DNA from: DASWTL01 sp966250385
GTDB taxonomy: Bacteria > Bacteroidota > Bacteroidia > Sphingobacteriales > Sphingobacteriaceae
Reading direction: 5' to 3'
DNA length: 22,836 bases
NCBI GenBank assembly: GCA_966250385.1
Contig: CBINHC010000028.1
Span: forward strand, 1-22,836
Shown one piece after another: positions 1 to 6,812 of the stretch. Made by a program: the position numbers and the translations under genes. Position 1 is the first letter of the stretch. Each line of letters opens with the position of its first letter. The notes beneath the pieces are model-generated. The model was not told the origin of the DNA and did not search any database. It saw nothing but the letters and a program-made list of their open reading frames with translations.

Positions 1-53
1 GTTTTACCGTGGTCAACGTGTGCGATAATCGCTATATTTCTAATCTTCTGCAT
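1..53 (-). CDS. typA: TypA/BipA ribosome-associated GTPase, N-terminal fragment
   Basis: Only the first 17 codons are inside the window; the gene runs off the left edge. The peptide MQKIRNIAIIAHVDHGKT is the start of a translational GTPase G domain, with the P-loop (G1) motif AHVDHGKT. The spelling IRNIAIIAHVDHGKT matches TypA/BipA; LepA normally has IIAHIDHGKS. TypA is a cytoplasmic EF-G-like GTPase that binds ribosomes and assists 50S assembly and stress adaptation. The ATG is at 53-51 and an exact Bacteroidota -7 element lies 25 nt upstream. The family assignment rests on only 17 residues, so LepA or another translation GTPase is not fully excluded. Confidence 0.8.
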   Translation of the reverse strand, partial: MQKIRNIAIIAHVDHGK

Positions 54-78
54 TCAAAAACTGGCAATAAAATTTTTG

Positions 79-86
79 CAAAGGTA
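79..86 (-). promoter_or_regulatory. -7 promoter element of typA
   Basis: TACCTTTG on the minus strand is an exact match to the Bacteroidota primary-sigma -7 consensus TAnnTTTG. It lies 25 nt before the typA ATG. No convincing -33 TTTG is seen at the usual distance. Confidence 0.6.
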
Positions 87-158
87 CAGTTTTAAATCGG
101 TATTTTATGGGGTGGTTCTTGTGAAATTTTCCTGACAATCAATCGTTAAGATATTTAT

Positions 159-166
159 TAACTTTG
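159..166 (+). promoter_or_regulatory. -7 promoter element before the FeoB-associated gene
   Basis: TAACTTTG is an exact TAnnTTTG match with only 4 nt between it and the ATG at 171. If it is used, the transcript would start at or next to the start codon. Confidence 0.5.
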
Positions 167-170
167 CTTT

Positions 171-329
171 ATGGGTTTACAGGAAATCATAGTGGCAGCG
201 CTTTTTCTGGTTGCTATCATTTATACCGCCCGGGTTATTTACCGGAACCTCAAGCCTCAGGGCAACTGCGCTTCCGGCTGCGGTAAGTGCGGCGTAGACT
301 TTTCTCATATCAAGGCGCCTAAAGCCTAG
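171..329 (+). CDS. FeoB-associated Cys-rich membrane protein
   Basis: A 52-residue protein: one N-terminal membrane segment (about residues 4-20, LQEIIVAALFLVAIIYTARV), then a short basic stretch and the cluster CASGCGKCG at about residues 33-41. This layout, a single helix followed by closely spaced cysteines, is that of the FeoB-associated Cys-rich membrane protein family. The family is usually found beside the ferrous-iron transporter FeoB and may help iron handling at the inner membrane. No feoA or feoB is visible here: the left neighbour is typA and the right neighbour is a small unrelated gene, so this copy appears detached. The exact biochemical role of the family is not established. 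The start is fixed by the only suitable ATG, right behind a -7 element. Confidence 0.72.
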   Translation: MGLQEIIVAALFLVAIIYTARVIYRNLKPQGNCASGCGKCGVDFSHIKAPKA

Positions 330-434
330 TCGCTGCTAACACCACTTACAATCCGGCTTGTCCTTCTCCAAAGCCGTGGTACCCTTATTTTACTTTTTAC
401 ATCGAATTTTGTATGCTTCTAATTCATTGACCCA

Positions 435-635
435 ATGAAACAACGTAAAATGGCAATGGTGAGCAGAGTGGTACAGATGGACGACGAGGACTCTGAGGAT
501 GTACGATTCTGGCTAGCCCGTTCTCCGGAGGAAAGGATAGCTGAAGTCACCAGACTGCGTGTCGGGTACTACAGTGCTCTTCTGGGTAAATATCCCAAGC
601 ACATGGAGAAAGTGGTGTCAAGGAGGAAGCTCTGA
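435..635 (+). CDS. Small hypothetical protein (66 aa)
   Basis: A 66-residue soluble, charged protein. It has an acidic run (MDDEDSEDV, about residues 15-23), then WLARSPEERIAEVTRLR, and a basic C-terminus KVVSRRKL. No membrane segment or signal peptide. The central SPEERIAEVTRLR resembles, from memory, short Bacteroidota/Cyanobacteria proteins that often precede nucleotidyltransferase-type toxin genes. No such partner follows here; the next gene is an XRE regulator. Met6 or Met8 are alternative starts (450, 456). The composition looks like a real coding region, but the function is unknown. Confidence 0.55.
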   Translation: MKQRKMAMVSRVVQMDDEDSEDVRFWLARSPEERIAEVTRLRVGYYSALLGKYPKHMEKVVSRRKL

Positions 636-735
636 TTTTTTACCGGACCCAATAAACCATTACCGCTATAACAATTTCTTTTCGGGTACAGGCAGCGTTT
701 CAGGAAAGATCGTTAGATTTTGTATCTTTAATGTA

Positions 736-743
736 TACTTTTG
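736..743 (+). promoter_or_regulatory. -7 promoter element of the first XRE regulator gene
   Basis: TACTTTTG matches TAnnTTTG exactly and lies 19 nt before the ATG at 763. The paralogous gene at 4672 has its element at the same 19-nt distance. Confidence 0.55.
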
Positions 744-762
744 AATTTCTAATTGATCGACA

Positions 763-1161
763 ATGGCACCAACGTCCCAGCATGTTGGCCGGAAAATCAG
801 CCGGCTCCGCGAACTTCGAGGTCTTAAACAAGAATACATGGCCGCAGAGCTGGGTATCAGTCAGCAGGCTGTTTCAAAAATGGAGCAGAGTGCGCATATC
901 GAAAAAGAAGTGTTGGAGCGGGTCGCGAAAGTCCTCAATGTTCCCGCAGAGGGAATCATGAATTTTGACGAGAATAGCGTCTTCCAGAGTATCCAGAATA
1001 ACTATGACAACACCACTATTAATGGTGGCGCTAATTTCAACTGCAATTTTAACCCCTTGGATAAGCTTTTGGAGGCAATCGAAGAAAACCGAAAACTGTA
1101 TGAACGCCTGCTTGCCAGTGAACAGGAGAAGGTAGAGTTGCTTAAGGGGCTTATTAAGTAA
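763..1161 (+). CDS. XRE-family HTH transcriptional regulator, copy 1 (132 aa)
   Basis: A cytoplasmic DNA-binding protein. Residues about 8-65 form an XRE/Cro-C1 helix-turn-helix: VGRKISRLRELRGLKQEYMAAELGISQQAVSKMEQ contains the typical 'G-x-x-Q/A-x-x-L-G-x-S-x-x-x-V-S-x-x-E' pattern. A polar Asn-rich linker (about 70-95) leads to a NFNP motif and a C-terminal amphipathic helix rich in E, K and L, likely a dimerising coiled coil. The protein is clearly paralogous to the product at 4672-5055, with nearly the same N- and C-terminal ends, but has seven more residues in the coiled coil. No ligand pocket or catalytic domain is seen. It probably acts as a homo- or hetero-dimeric regulator of nearby genes; the target is not shown by the sequence. 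Confidence 0.85.
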   Translation: MAPTSQHVGRKISRLRELRGLKQEYMAAELGISQQAVSKMEQSAHIEKEVLERVAKVLNVPAEGIMNFDENSVFQSIQNNYDNTTINGGANFNCNFNPLDKLLEAIEENRKLYERLLASEQEKVELLKGLIK

Positions 1162-1231
1162 ATACTTGCTAGGTTCTCAACGTAAGACAACAGTAAACCA
1201 TAAACGGTTCAATAAAAATCCATTTGGTATT

Positions 1232-1468
1232 ATGAGAAGCAAGGTAGCAGAGCGGATATTAAAGAGAACGTCCCCTGAAATCAAGGAGCGTGTTAGCTTG
1301 TATGCTGACCACCTAGTCCGAATTGGCCAGCTCCTCAAAGAGGAGCATGCTGAGCGGAACGGATCGGCGGTAACAGCGAATTCGGAGTTATCCGGCATCA
1401 GTAAACCGTCAAACGGTGTGGATGAGAGTGAAATAATCTTTGGCTATCCCGAGGTCTTTGGCAGGTAG
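1232..1468 (+). CDS. Small hypothetical protein (78 aa)
   Basis: The open frame extends back to 1166, but the ATG at 1232 gives a more natural N-terminus (MRSKVAERILKRTSPEIKER). Residues 1-38 form a charged helical unit, and the rest is polar and apparently disordered. From memory, the first part resembles the N-terminal leader of some Bacteroidota XRE-type antitoxin-like proteins, in which a helix-turn-helix follows; here no HTH follows in any frame. The gene may therefore be a remnant or a separate small family. It sits 70 nt behind the first XRE gene on the same strand and could be co-transcribed. No function is proposed. Confidence 0.45.
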   Translation: MRSKVAERILKRTSPEIKERVSLYADHLVRIGQLLKEEHAERNGSAVTANSELSGISKPSNGVDESEIIFGYPEVFGR

Positions 1469-1756
1469 GGATCAAACCGGCTACCGGGTTATTTGGGTCA
1501 ACAGGCATGCTCCGGAATATCCACGAGACCAACAAGGTTTGAACTGAACCCCAGGAAGCCGAAGATTCAACGTCTTGGCTGAAAAATATCGAAACAAAGG
1601 CTAGTTATCAAGTGCACCATGTACCATTTTGGTAGTAACCTACTCCAGTTTACGGACTGACGGATCAAGCCCGGCTGCCAGGGGTCCGATGCGCTTTGTG
1701 TGGAGGGGCGTGTCCACAGGAGGGTGAAAGCCACACCCAATTGTGTCAAAACGCGA
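1469..1756 (+). other. Non-coding spacer with competing inverted repeats
   Basis: No convincing gene in this 288-bp stretch; a 60-codon minus-strand frame (1567-1749) has no recognisable features. At 1698-1736 there are overlapping inverted repeats. The inner pair is TGTGGA (1699-1704) with TCCACA (1713-1718); the outer pair is GTGTGG (1698-1703) with CCACAC (1731-1736). They share the left arm, so only one can form at a time. The stretch lies directly downstream of darG on the minus strand. No U-run follows, so it is not an obvious terminator. Confidence 0.4.
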
Positions 1757-2800
1757 TCACGTTAGCGCCAGCGACTGTTTGTACTGCTGTAAATGATTAT
1801 AAGCTCTGGTGATGCTCTCTTTTTTAAAAAGTTCGCGTTTTCGCTGCGTCCATAGGTTCGCGGCTACCTCATCCACAGTATACATAGGGTGCTCTGAAAG
1901 CAAGAAAGCAACAGACGCTAATATTTCAAGGGACAGCTCCGAAGTAAAGTTCTTCAGGAAATATAGCAGGCCATGCAGGCGGTCCTGCTCCTCCTTGGAC
2001 ATTTGTTGTACAAAACGGTTAACCTCTTCCCAGGTTTCGTAATTCAACTTCAGCGGTTCAAATGGCTTGGCCTCACCTTGCTCCAACCCCTTCAGGTAAA
2101 CGCCGTTCAAGTGATATAATACTTTTTCCACTCCGATGGCATAAGGGCCATAATGGTGCGCCTTAAAATCAAGTTTTAGATTCTGTCCCATCCGCTGCAG
2201 GAAATAGGCCAGTTTGTTCGCTGCGAATAAGGTGCTGTACTCGCCAAAGCTCTCAAATGCAAACAGGCAATAAAGCAATGCGGCACGTGAGGGTGTGAGG
2301 TGCGGCTTCTTCTTGGTTTCCTGCTTTTGTAATATGGCCTTTATAGCTGCATTGGGTTCGAAAATCTGTACTTCTACCGGAAGATCCTCTAGCGCCTTAA
2401 CGATCATCGGCTTGACCTCATTCCAGTCTAAACCACCGTTACCTGCGCCCAACGGCGGTATCGCAATGCTTTTTAATTGATCCCTTATAATTAAATGGCG
2501 CAACGCCTTTAAGCCTGCATCAACGTATTCGTAGCGTGAAGGCTGGCGCCAGTGTGTTTTTGTTGGAAAGTTAATGATCAGCTTATTTCCGTACAGTAAG
2601 TTGGAGTCTCGCACCGCAAGCAATTTACCTGGCTTTAGCTCCTGATTTTTACAGGCGGCGATGTACACTTTGTTATTGTAGGCAAAAGCTTCCTTGAACT
2701 GCAAAGCGATCCCTTTACCCATTACCCCCACAGTATTCACGGTATTAACCAATGCTTCTGCATCTGCCTTTAATAAGTCGCCAGTTAGAAATCTGATCAT
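1757..2800 (-). CDS. darG: DarG macrodomain antitoxin (DNA ADP-ribosyl-glycohydrolase)
   Basis: 347 residues. Residues 1-150 are a macrodomain: GDLLKADAEALVNTVN, VGVMGKGIALQFKEAF, NFPTKTHWR (about 77-85) and PPLGAGNGGLDW match DarG-type macrodomains. Lys81 in NFPTK corresponds to the lysine important for de-ADP-ribosylation in characterised DarG (Lys80 in Thermus). The roughly 200-residue C-terminal part (from about 155) is the DarG C-terminal domain, which in known systems binds and blocks DarT. DarG removes ADP-ribose from thymidines in DNA and also neutralises the toxin directly. The ATG overlaps the last four bases of darT (2797-2800), so translation is coupled. Length and domain order are those of an intact antitoxin. 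Confidence 0.93.
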   Translation of the reverse strand: MIRFLTGDLLKADAEALVNTVNTVGVMGKGIALQFKEAFAYNNKVYIAACKNQELKPGKLLAVRDSNLLYGNKLIINFPTKTHWRQPSRYEYVDAGLKALRHLIIRDQLKSIAIPPLGAGNGGLDWNEVKPMIVKALEDLPVEVQIFEPNAAIKAILQKQETKKKPHLTPSRAALLYCLFAFESFGEYSTLFAANKLAYFLQRMGQNLKLDFKAHHYGPYAIGVEKVLYHLNGVYLKGLEQGEAKPFEPLKLNYETWEEVNRFVQQMSKEEQDRLHGLLYFLKNFTSELSLEILASVAFLLSEHPMYTVDEVAANLWTQRKRELFKKESITRAYNHLQQYKQSLALT

Positions 2801-3438
2801 GGGTTAAAAAAGTAAGACGGTATAACATTAACTTCTATCATTCTTCCAGCATTGTTAACCTGCTTCTGCGCCCAGGTCTGCATTCTATCTGAATATACGC
2901 ATATGGACTCAATGCACTCTGCCGGTACAATGTCTTTTACCAAAAATTCGGCTTGGTATCGCCGGGGCCGGTCGTAGTCTTCCGACTTGGCGAACCGGCT
3001 GTTCTGGATACAGTCCCAATCGATCTTGTCTAAGTGCTCAAGGCTGCCGTAATGATTGCTTTCCCCGTCATTAGCCTGGCCGTCGGTGAAGAACCATTTC
3101 GGCTGTGTGGCGAGTTTTTCGATTTGGCAGCGAATTACGATGATCTCTTCAGGTGCCCTTTTCGGCACCCTCGGTGCATAATAACCGGTGATGACATTGT
3201 AGAACATGATCGAACGCGGTGTCATATAAAACGGCACATAGTCCCCGATATTGCCATGATCTGCTAATCTGACCGGCGTAGTAGCGCGCACATCAATGAT
3301 CTCCGGGTTACCGATGCCAACAAAGGCAGGATCTGCGTTCTGATGATTTTTATTAACCAGCCCATGCGCCATGATATGCGCTAAATTTTCCCGGTGTGTG
3401 ATCCGGTAACAAAATTTTCTATATGGATTGATCAACAT
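2797..3438 (-). CDS. darT: DarT DNA thymidine ADP-ribosyltransferase toxin
   Basis: With the ATG at 3438 the product has 213 residues. It shows the DarT (formerly DUF4433) signature: YRITHRENLAHIMAHGL near the N-terminus, the NAD-binding-region segment DYVPFYMTPRSIMFYNV, and YQAEFLV holding the likely catalytic glutamate (Glu164; Glu160 in Thermus DarT). DarT transfers ADP-ribose from NAD to thymidine bases in single-stranded DNA, blocking replication; some DarTG systems stop phage by this route. The open frame extends to an ATG at 3522, but the extra 28 residues have no counterpart I recognise, and MLINPYRK gives the usual short lead before the RITHRENL motif. The toxin comes first and overlaps darG by 4 bp. 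No residue that I know to be essential is missing, so it looks active. Confidence 0.92.
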   Translation of the reverse strand: MLINPYRKFCYRITHRENLAHIMAHGLVNKNHQNADPAFVGIGNPEIIDVRATTPVRLADHGNIGDYVPFYMTPRSIMFYNVITGYYAPRVPKRAPEEIIVIRCQIEKLATQPKWFFTDGQANDGESNHYGSLEHLDKIDWDCIQNSRFAKSEDYDRPRRYQAEFLVKDIVPAECIESICVYSDRMQTWAQKQVNNAGRMIEVNVIPSYFFNP

Positions 3439-3647
3439 GCAGAAATCCGGAAAACTATTCCACAAAATAACGGAATTATTTCCATTACCCAATGTCAAAT
3501 GCAGGGCGTCCGCAACCCGCAATGATGACCGAAAGTACAGAGCCTTACCCTTCCAGGCACGAGCTTCTCTATGTATTTATCGATAGGCAGCTCCAAAGCG
3601 CTAGTTATCAAATTGCAGTTCTTCGGAAAGTCAATCCGAAATTGCTG

Positions 3648-4384
3648 TCAACAAAACGGATAGTTAACAAATGGGTCCGGCAGTCCTTGAAGCGCTTCCC
3701 AGTCAAAGTCGTAACACTCGTCATTGCGCCAATCGGCAGGAAATTTAACAGAGAAATAGTCCCCTATCGCCATCCTTGGTTCAGTCCCAACTGCGTGGAT
3801 CCATTCGAACCAATTTGAAGCAGGGAAGGGATATATATAGAATTGAGATGACAATAAAACGACGAGGCCACAAATTGCATCTAAAAGAGTGCCCAAATTT
3901 GCTAAATTGAATTTACCGGTCCTGTCATGTTTTATCTTATTGTAAGCTTGATACCAACTTAGGGGAGAGTCCGTCCATGCTTTGAAAGTTTGAAAGGCGT
4001 TCTAACGTTATGTTGTCCATCCCAGAACGGAATGGTAACCTCATACGATGATAGGTGATGTGACTGATTTATCAAGATGTAATCCGTCATGTTCGGTTTG
4101 GCTTTCGGATACCCGTTTTCCTTCAGGACCGCGGCCATGTTCGCCTCGACTTCAACACATGTCCGGAATAGGAGCTCGTATATTCTATGGGAATAGCAAT
4201 TTTCATTTTGATCGGCCGGTTCTATGTATTCAAATATTGACAAAAGGTCTCTTTGAATTAAGAGATATGCTTGAACAAAATGCTGTGGGGAATGAGCATA
4301 ACCTCTGTGGTGGATGTAATTAAAGCGATATTCACCATGGACGTCAGGGCGAATTGTCCTTTTGTATGGAAAATTAAGACTCAT
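3648..4384 (-). pseudogene. Uncharacterised 242-codon gene interrupted by an 8-bp tandem duplication
   Basis: The frame opens at ATG 4384 and reads 132 good codons, then shifts and stops at 3959. A second frame continues without interruption to TGA at 3648. At the junction the plus strand has TTTGAAAG twice in direct tandem (3981-3988 and 3989-3996). Removing one copy gives RTPFKAWTDSPLSWYQ and joins both halves into a 242-residue protein. Features: FNYIHHRGYAHSPQHF near the N-terminus, a helical middle, WYQAYNKIKHDR at about residues 140-152, a hydrophobic helix (LLDAICGLVVLLSSQF), and an aromatic C-terminus with no signal peptide. The family is not recognised by name; the helical N-x-x-KH segment loosely recalls HEPN-like proteins, but a classic R-x4-6-H is not evident. 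It lies 209 nt upstream of darT on the same strand. Listed as a pseudogene because the present allele cannot make the full product. Confidence 0.8.
3981..3996 (+). repeat. 8-bp perfect tandem duplication (TTTGAAAG x2)
   Basis: Two adjacent identical copies of TTTGAAAG sit exactly at the frame break of the 3648-4384 gene. The unit is not a multiple of three, so gain or loss of a copy toggles the reading frame. Losing one copy restores the full gene. Confidence 0.9.
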
Positions 4385-4671
4385 GTTATAGGTCTAAATA
4401 TAAAAGAACTTTCTTCACAATAGAGATACTACCTTAATAGAACCACCAAACAAATTTTTGAGTAGGTGAAATCAGTACAATGCCCGTAAACCAGGGGATG
4501 TTAGCGGTCGCTATGTATGGTCCGAATAGTTGTAGGCATCTGATCTGGTGCATACTCTCTTGACTTGAAGATGCTGCCATGTTTGAAGAATACGAATCCT
4601 CCTCCGCGACGAGCTTCAGGGTTGGGAAAGATTTGCTTATAGTGTATATTTGAGTAACAAATAGTAACACC
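4385..4671 (+). other. Intergenic region between the broken gene and the second XRE gene
   Basis: A 287-bp, AT-rich spacer between two divergent genes. Two overlapping minus-strand open frames (4434-4694 and 4501-4692) exist, but neither resembles a known protein and both run into the promoter and first codons of the plus-strand regulator. No hairpin of note. The right end holds the -7 element of the XRE gene. Confidence 0.4.
4645..4652 (+). promoter_or_regulatory. -7 promoter element of the second XRE regulator gene
   Basis: TATATTTG matches TAnnTTTG exactly, 19 nt before the ATG at 4672. Its spacing is the same as for the paralogue at 763. Confidence 0.55.
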
Positions 4672-5055
4672 ATGCAACAACCATCCGCACACATCGGTCG
4701 GAAAATCAGCCGGATACGCGAGCTCCGCGGTTTAAAACAGGAATTTTTGGCGTCTGAACTCGGTGTCAGTCAGCAGGCGGTTTCCAAAATGGAGCAGAGT
4801 GAAAAGGTTGAAGATGAGGTGCTTGAAAAGGTTGCCTCGGTTCTGGGAGTACCAGCGGAGGCCATCAAGGGGTTTAATGAAGAGACCTTCCTGAATATCA
4901 TTTCCAATACGTTCAACAGCAACGATACATCTACCCTTAACGCGATCAACATTCAGCCGAACTTTAATCCTATGGAAAAGATCGTAGAGCTTTATGAACG
5001 GTTGCTTGCCAGCGAGCGTGAAAAGGTAGAACTGATGAGGGGACAAATAAAATAG
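4672..5055 (+). CDS. XRE-family HTH transcriptional regulator, copy 2 (127 aa)
   Basis: Paralogue of the protein at 763-1161. The HTH (about residues 5-62: IGRKISRIRELRGLKQEF, ELGVSQQAVSKMEQ) is almost identical in its recognition-helix region, so both probably read similar DNA sites. The Asn/Thr-rich linker has diverged. The end NFNPMEKIVELYERLLASE keeps the NFNP motif and the coiled coil but is seven residues (one heptad) shorter than copy 1. The gene starts divergently from the broken 242-codon gene and is followed, on the opposite strand, by the gldJ terminator. It is a probable DNA-binding dimer; no ligand domain is visible and the target is unknown. Confidence 0.85.
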   Translation: MQQPSAHIGRKISRIRELRGLKQEFLASELGVSQQAVSKMEQSEKVEDEVLEKVASVLGVPAEAIKGFNEETFLNIISNTFNSNDTSTLNAINIQPNFNPMEKIVELYERLLASEREKVELMRGQIK

Positions 5056-5152
5056 GGCTCCGACCGCCTTAGTTTTTCTATTCATCTTCTTTTACAGAAC
5101 CGGCGTACGCCCTAAGGTATAGCCGTTGAACTTCTGCATCCGGTATCATAAA

Positions 5153-5184
5153 AAAATCCCTGCCAGTTGCCTGACAGGGATTTT
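5153..5184 (-). terminator. Rho-independent terminator of gldJ
   Basis: Read on the minus strand, AAAATCCCTGTCAG, a GCAA loop and CTGGCAGGGATTTT form a 14-bp stem with one U-G wobble, followed by more T. It sits 20 nt after the gldJ stop. On the plus strand the same site has a C-A mismatch but could also stop transcripts from the XRE gene. Confidence 0.88.
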
Positions 5185-5204
5185 GCTTTTAGTTCGTAGT
5201 TCTT

Positions 5205-6812
5205 TTATTTCGCTTTTTTCGCTGCTCTCGATTTCGGCTGATCAAATTGAGGTTTTCCTTTCGAGTTGATCTCCGGTGCACCTACCATGGTCATGGCACA
5301 ACGGAAGCCCAGTTCAGCACTTGCTTCGTCCTGCTGCAGGTAACGGCGGGTCGCCGGGTTCAGCCAGTAAGCACGGTCATTCCATGAACCGCCTTTGTAG
5401 ACTCTTGAACGGTCGTTCACCAGGGTAGTATAGCCATACAGATCAGCATTTACCGAATCCTTGAAACCGCGCTGGTCGGCTTCATAAGGCTTTCCTGCGA
5501 TCGCGGAGTTCTTGGTGGAATCCACCTGGCCCTGCAGTTCCGCCCAGGTCTGTTTTTTCCCGGAGGGAGCGGCCTCTCTGACAGGACGGCCATACTTATC
5601 CTTAGCGTATTTACCGGTGTTCTGATCGGCTAACTTCTTGTTAACATATTCGTTTCCGCGGAAGGGGTTGAAGTCTTCAAAATCCTCGAAGGACAATTTC
5701 CGGTAAACGTCCGCTACCCACTCGTTGACGTTACCCGCCATGTTATACAGACCAAAGTCATTCGGCAGGTAAGCCCGTACAGGAGCGGTAATGTCGGCCT
5801 TGTCATTCAGGTAGCCACCGGTACCCATGTTGTCACCGGCACCCCGTTTGAAGTTGGCCATGATCATACCCTGGGTCTTTTTCTTGCCGGATCTTACGCC
5901 AAGACCATTCCACGGATAGATCTTTCCGTCTTCGATATTCTCGTATTCGGTATTTCCGGCTAGTGCAAGAGCTGCATATTCCCATTCCGCTTCCGTTGGA
6001 AGGCGGTAAGGCTGCTTCAGGATACCGTCTTCCAGACGAACCGGTCTTACCGGTCCTCCTTTCGGCTGCGTCCCGCCGGCCGCTGCGGTGGTCGCAGACG
6101 GATTCAGATCCTTAGGCATCTTTTTACCGTCGATGCCTTCACCGCGGTACTGGCCGTTCAGGTAGATATCCGTGTTGAACGGTTCTGCTGGAGTTGCTGC
6201 AGTTGTGGTTGCGCCTTTTTTGCCGCCGCCTGCAAGATCTTTGTAGCTTGCCAGAGCGCCTTTCGACCGGAGGATCTCTTCGTTCACCCGGTCGGTCCGC
6301 CACTCAGCATACTGATTGGCCTGTTCCCAGGTAACACCCACAACAGGATAATCCTGGTAAGCGGGGTGACGAAGATAGTTATCCACGAACGGCTCGTTGT
6401 AGGAAAGCGGCCGGCGCCATACCAGGGTATCCGGAATGGCATTGTAATAATATTCACGGTCCTGAGGGAAGTTTCTGCGGATCCAGTACAGGTATTCCAG
6501 CCAGTCCACATTCGACACCTCGGTCTCATCCATATAGAAGGAAGCAACAGTTACCCGGCGGCGGACGTTATCGTATTCATAGGCGAGGTCCTGGTTGAGA
6601 CTTCCGCCCATAACGAACGTACCCCCTTCAATCGCCACCAGACCCGGACCCGGACCGGGTTTTACTTTATCGTTTACCTGAAAACCTCCGTTGTATTTGT
6701 CATTATAGGCCCAGCCTGTTTTTGAAGAAGTGCCCTTCTTCTTGGAACAGCCGGTTCCCAATATCACAAATGCCAATAAACCAATAGTAAAAGTTGTCGA
6801 TATTCTTTTCAT
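5205..6812 (-). CDS. gldJ: GldJ, gliding motility / type IX secretion lipoprotein
   Basis: 535 residues. A lipoprotein signal ends with the lipobox LGTGC (Cys22). The mature start SSKTGWAYNDKYNGGF is typical of GldJ rather than GldK/PorK. The rest is an FGE-sulfatase (SUMF1-like) fold: VAIEGGTFVMGG (about 58-70), YRLPTEAEWEYAA (about 270), GNVNEWVADVYR (about 360), YKGGSWNDRAYW (about 473) and LGFRCAM (about 500). The cysteine pair used for catalysis in true formylglycine-generating enzymes is absent (the region reads ATRRYLQ), so the role is structural. In Flavobacterium johnsoniae GldJ is an outer-membrane-associated lipoprotein needed for gliding and for a stable GldK and secretion machine. 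It is transcribed away from porV and has its own terminator. The very long insert around residues 200-260 is Gly/Ala/Thr-rich. Confidence 0.93.
   Translation of the reverse strand: MKRISTTFTIGLLAFVILGTGCSKKKGTSSKTGWAYNDKYNGGFQVNDKVKPGPGPGLVAIEGGTFVMGGSLNQDLAYEYDNVRRRVTVASFYMDETEVSNVDWLEYLYWIRRNFPQDREYYYNAIPDTLVWRRPLSYNEPFVDNYLRHPAYQDYPVVGVTWEQANQYAEWRTDRVNEEILRSKGALASYKDLAGGGKKGATTTAATPAEPFNTDIYLNGQYRGEGIDGKKMPKDLNPSATTAAAGGTQPKGGPVRPVRLEDGILKQPYRLPTEAEWEYAALALAGNTEYENIEDGKIYPWNGLGVRSGKKKTQGMIMANFKRGAGDNMGTGGYLNDKADITAPVRAYLPNDFGLYNMAGNVNEWVADVYRKLSFEDFEDFNPFRGNEYVNKKLADQNTGKYAKDKYGRPVREAAPSGKKQTWAELQGQVDSTKNSAIAGKPYEADQRGFKDSVNADLYGYTTLVNDRSRVYKGGSWNDRAYWLNPATRRYLQQDEASAELGFRCAMTMVGAPEINSKGKPQFDQPKSRAAKKAK

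Noticed and set aside
1601..3611. The 11-mer CTAGTTATCAA present at 1601-1611 and 3601-3611
   Set aside because: A few 11-base matches are expected by chance in a few kilobases; the flanks do not extend the match.
3492..3818. A 108-codon plus-strand frame overlapping darT upstream sequence and the broken gene
   Set aside because: The minus strand is coding over 3648-3818 with better protein character; the plus frame has no family features.
3648..4384. Assigning the broken gene as a HEPN RNase
   Set aside because: It is helical and has a KH segment, but the R-x4-6-H signature is not clearly present; left unnamed.
4434..4694. Two overlapping minus-strand frames (86 and 63 codons)
   Set aside because: Both start inside the XRE gene and run through its promoter; neither resembles a protein.
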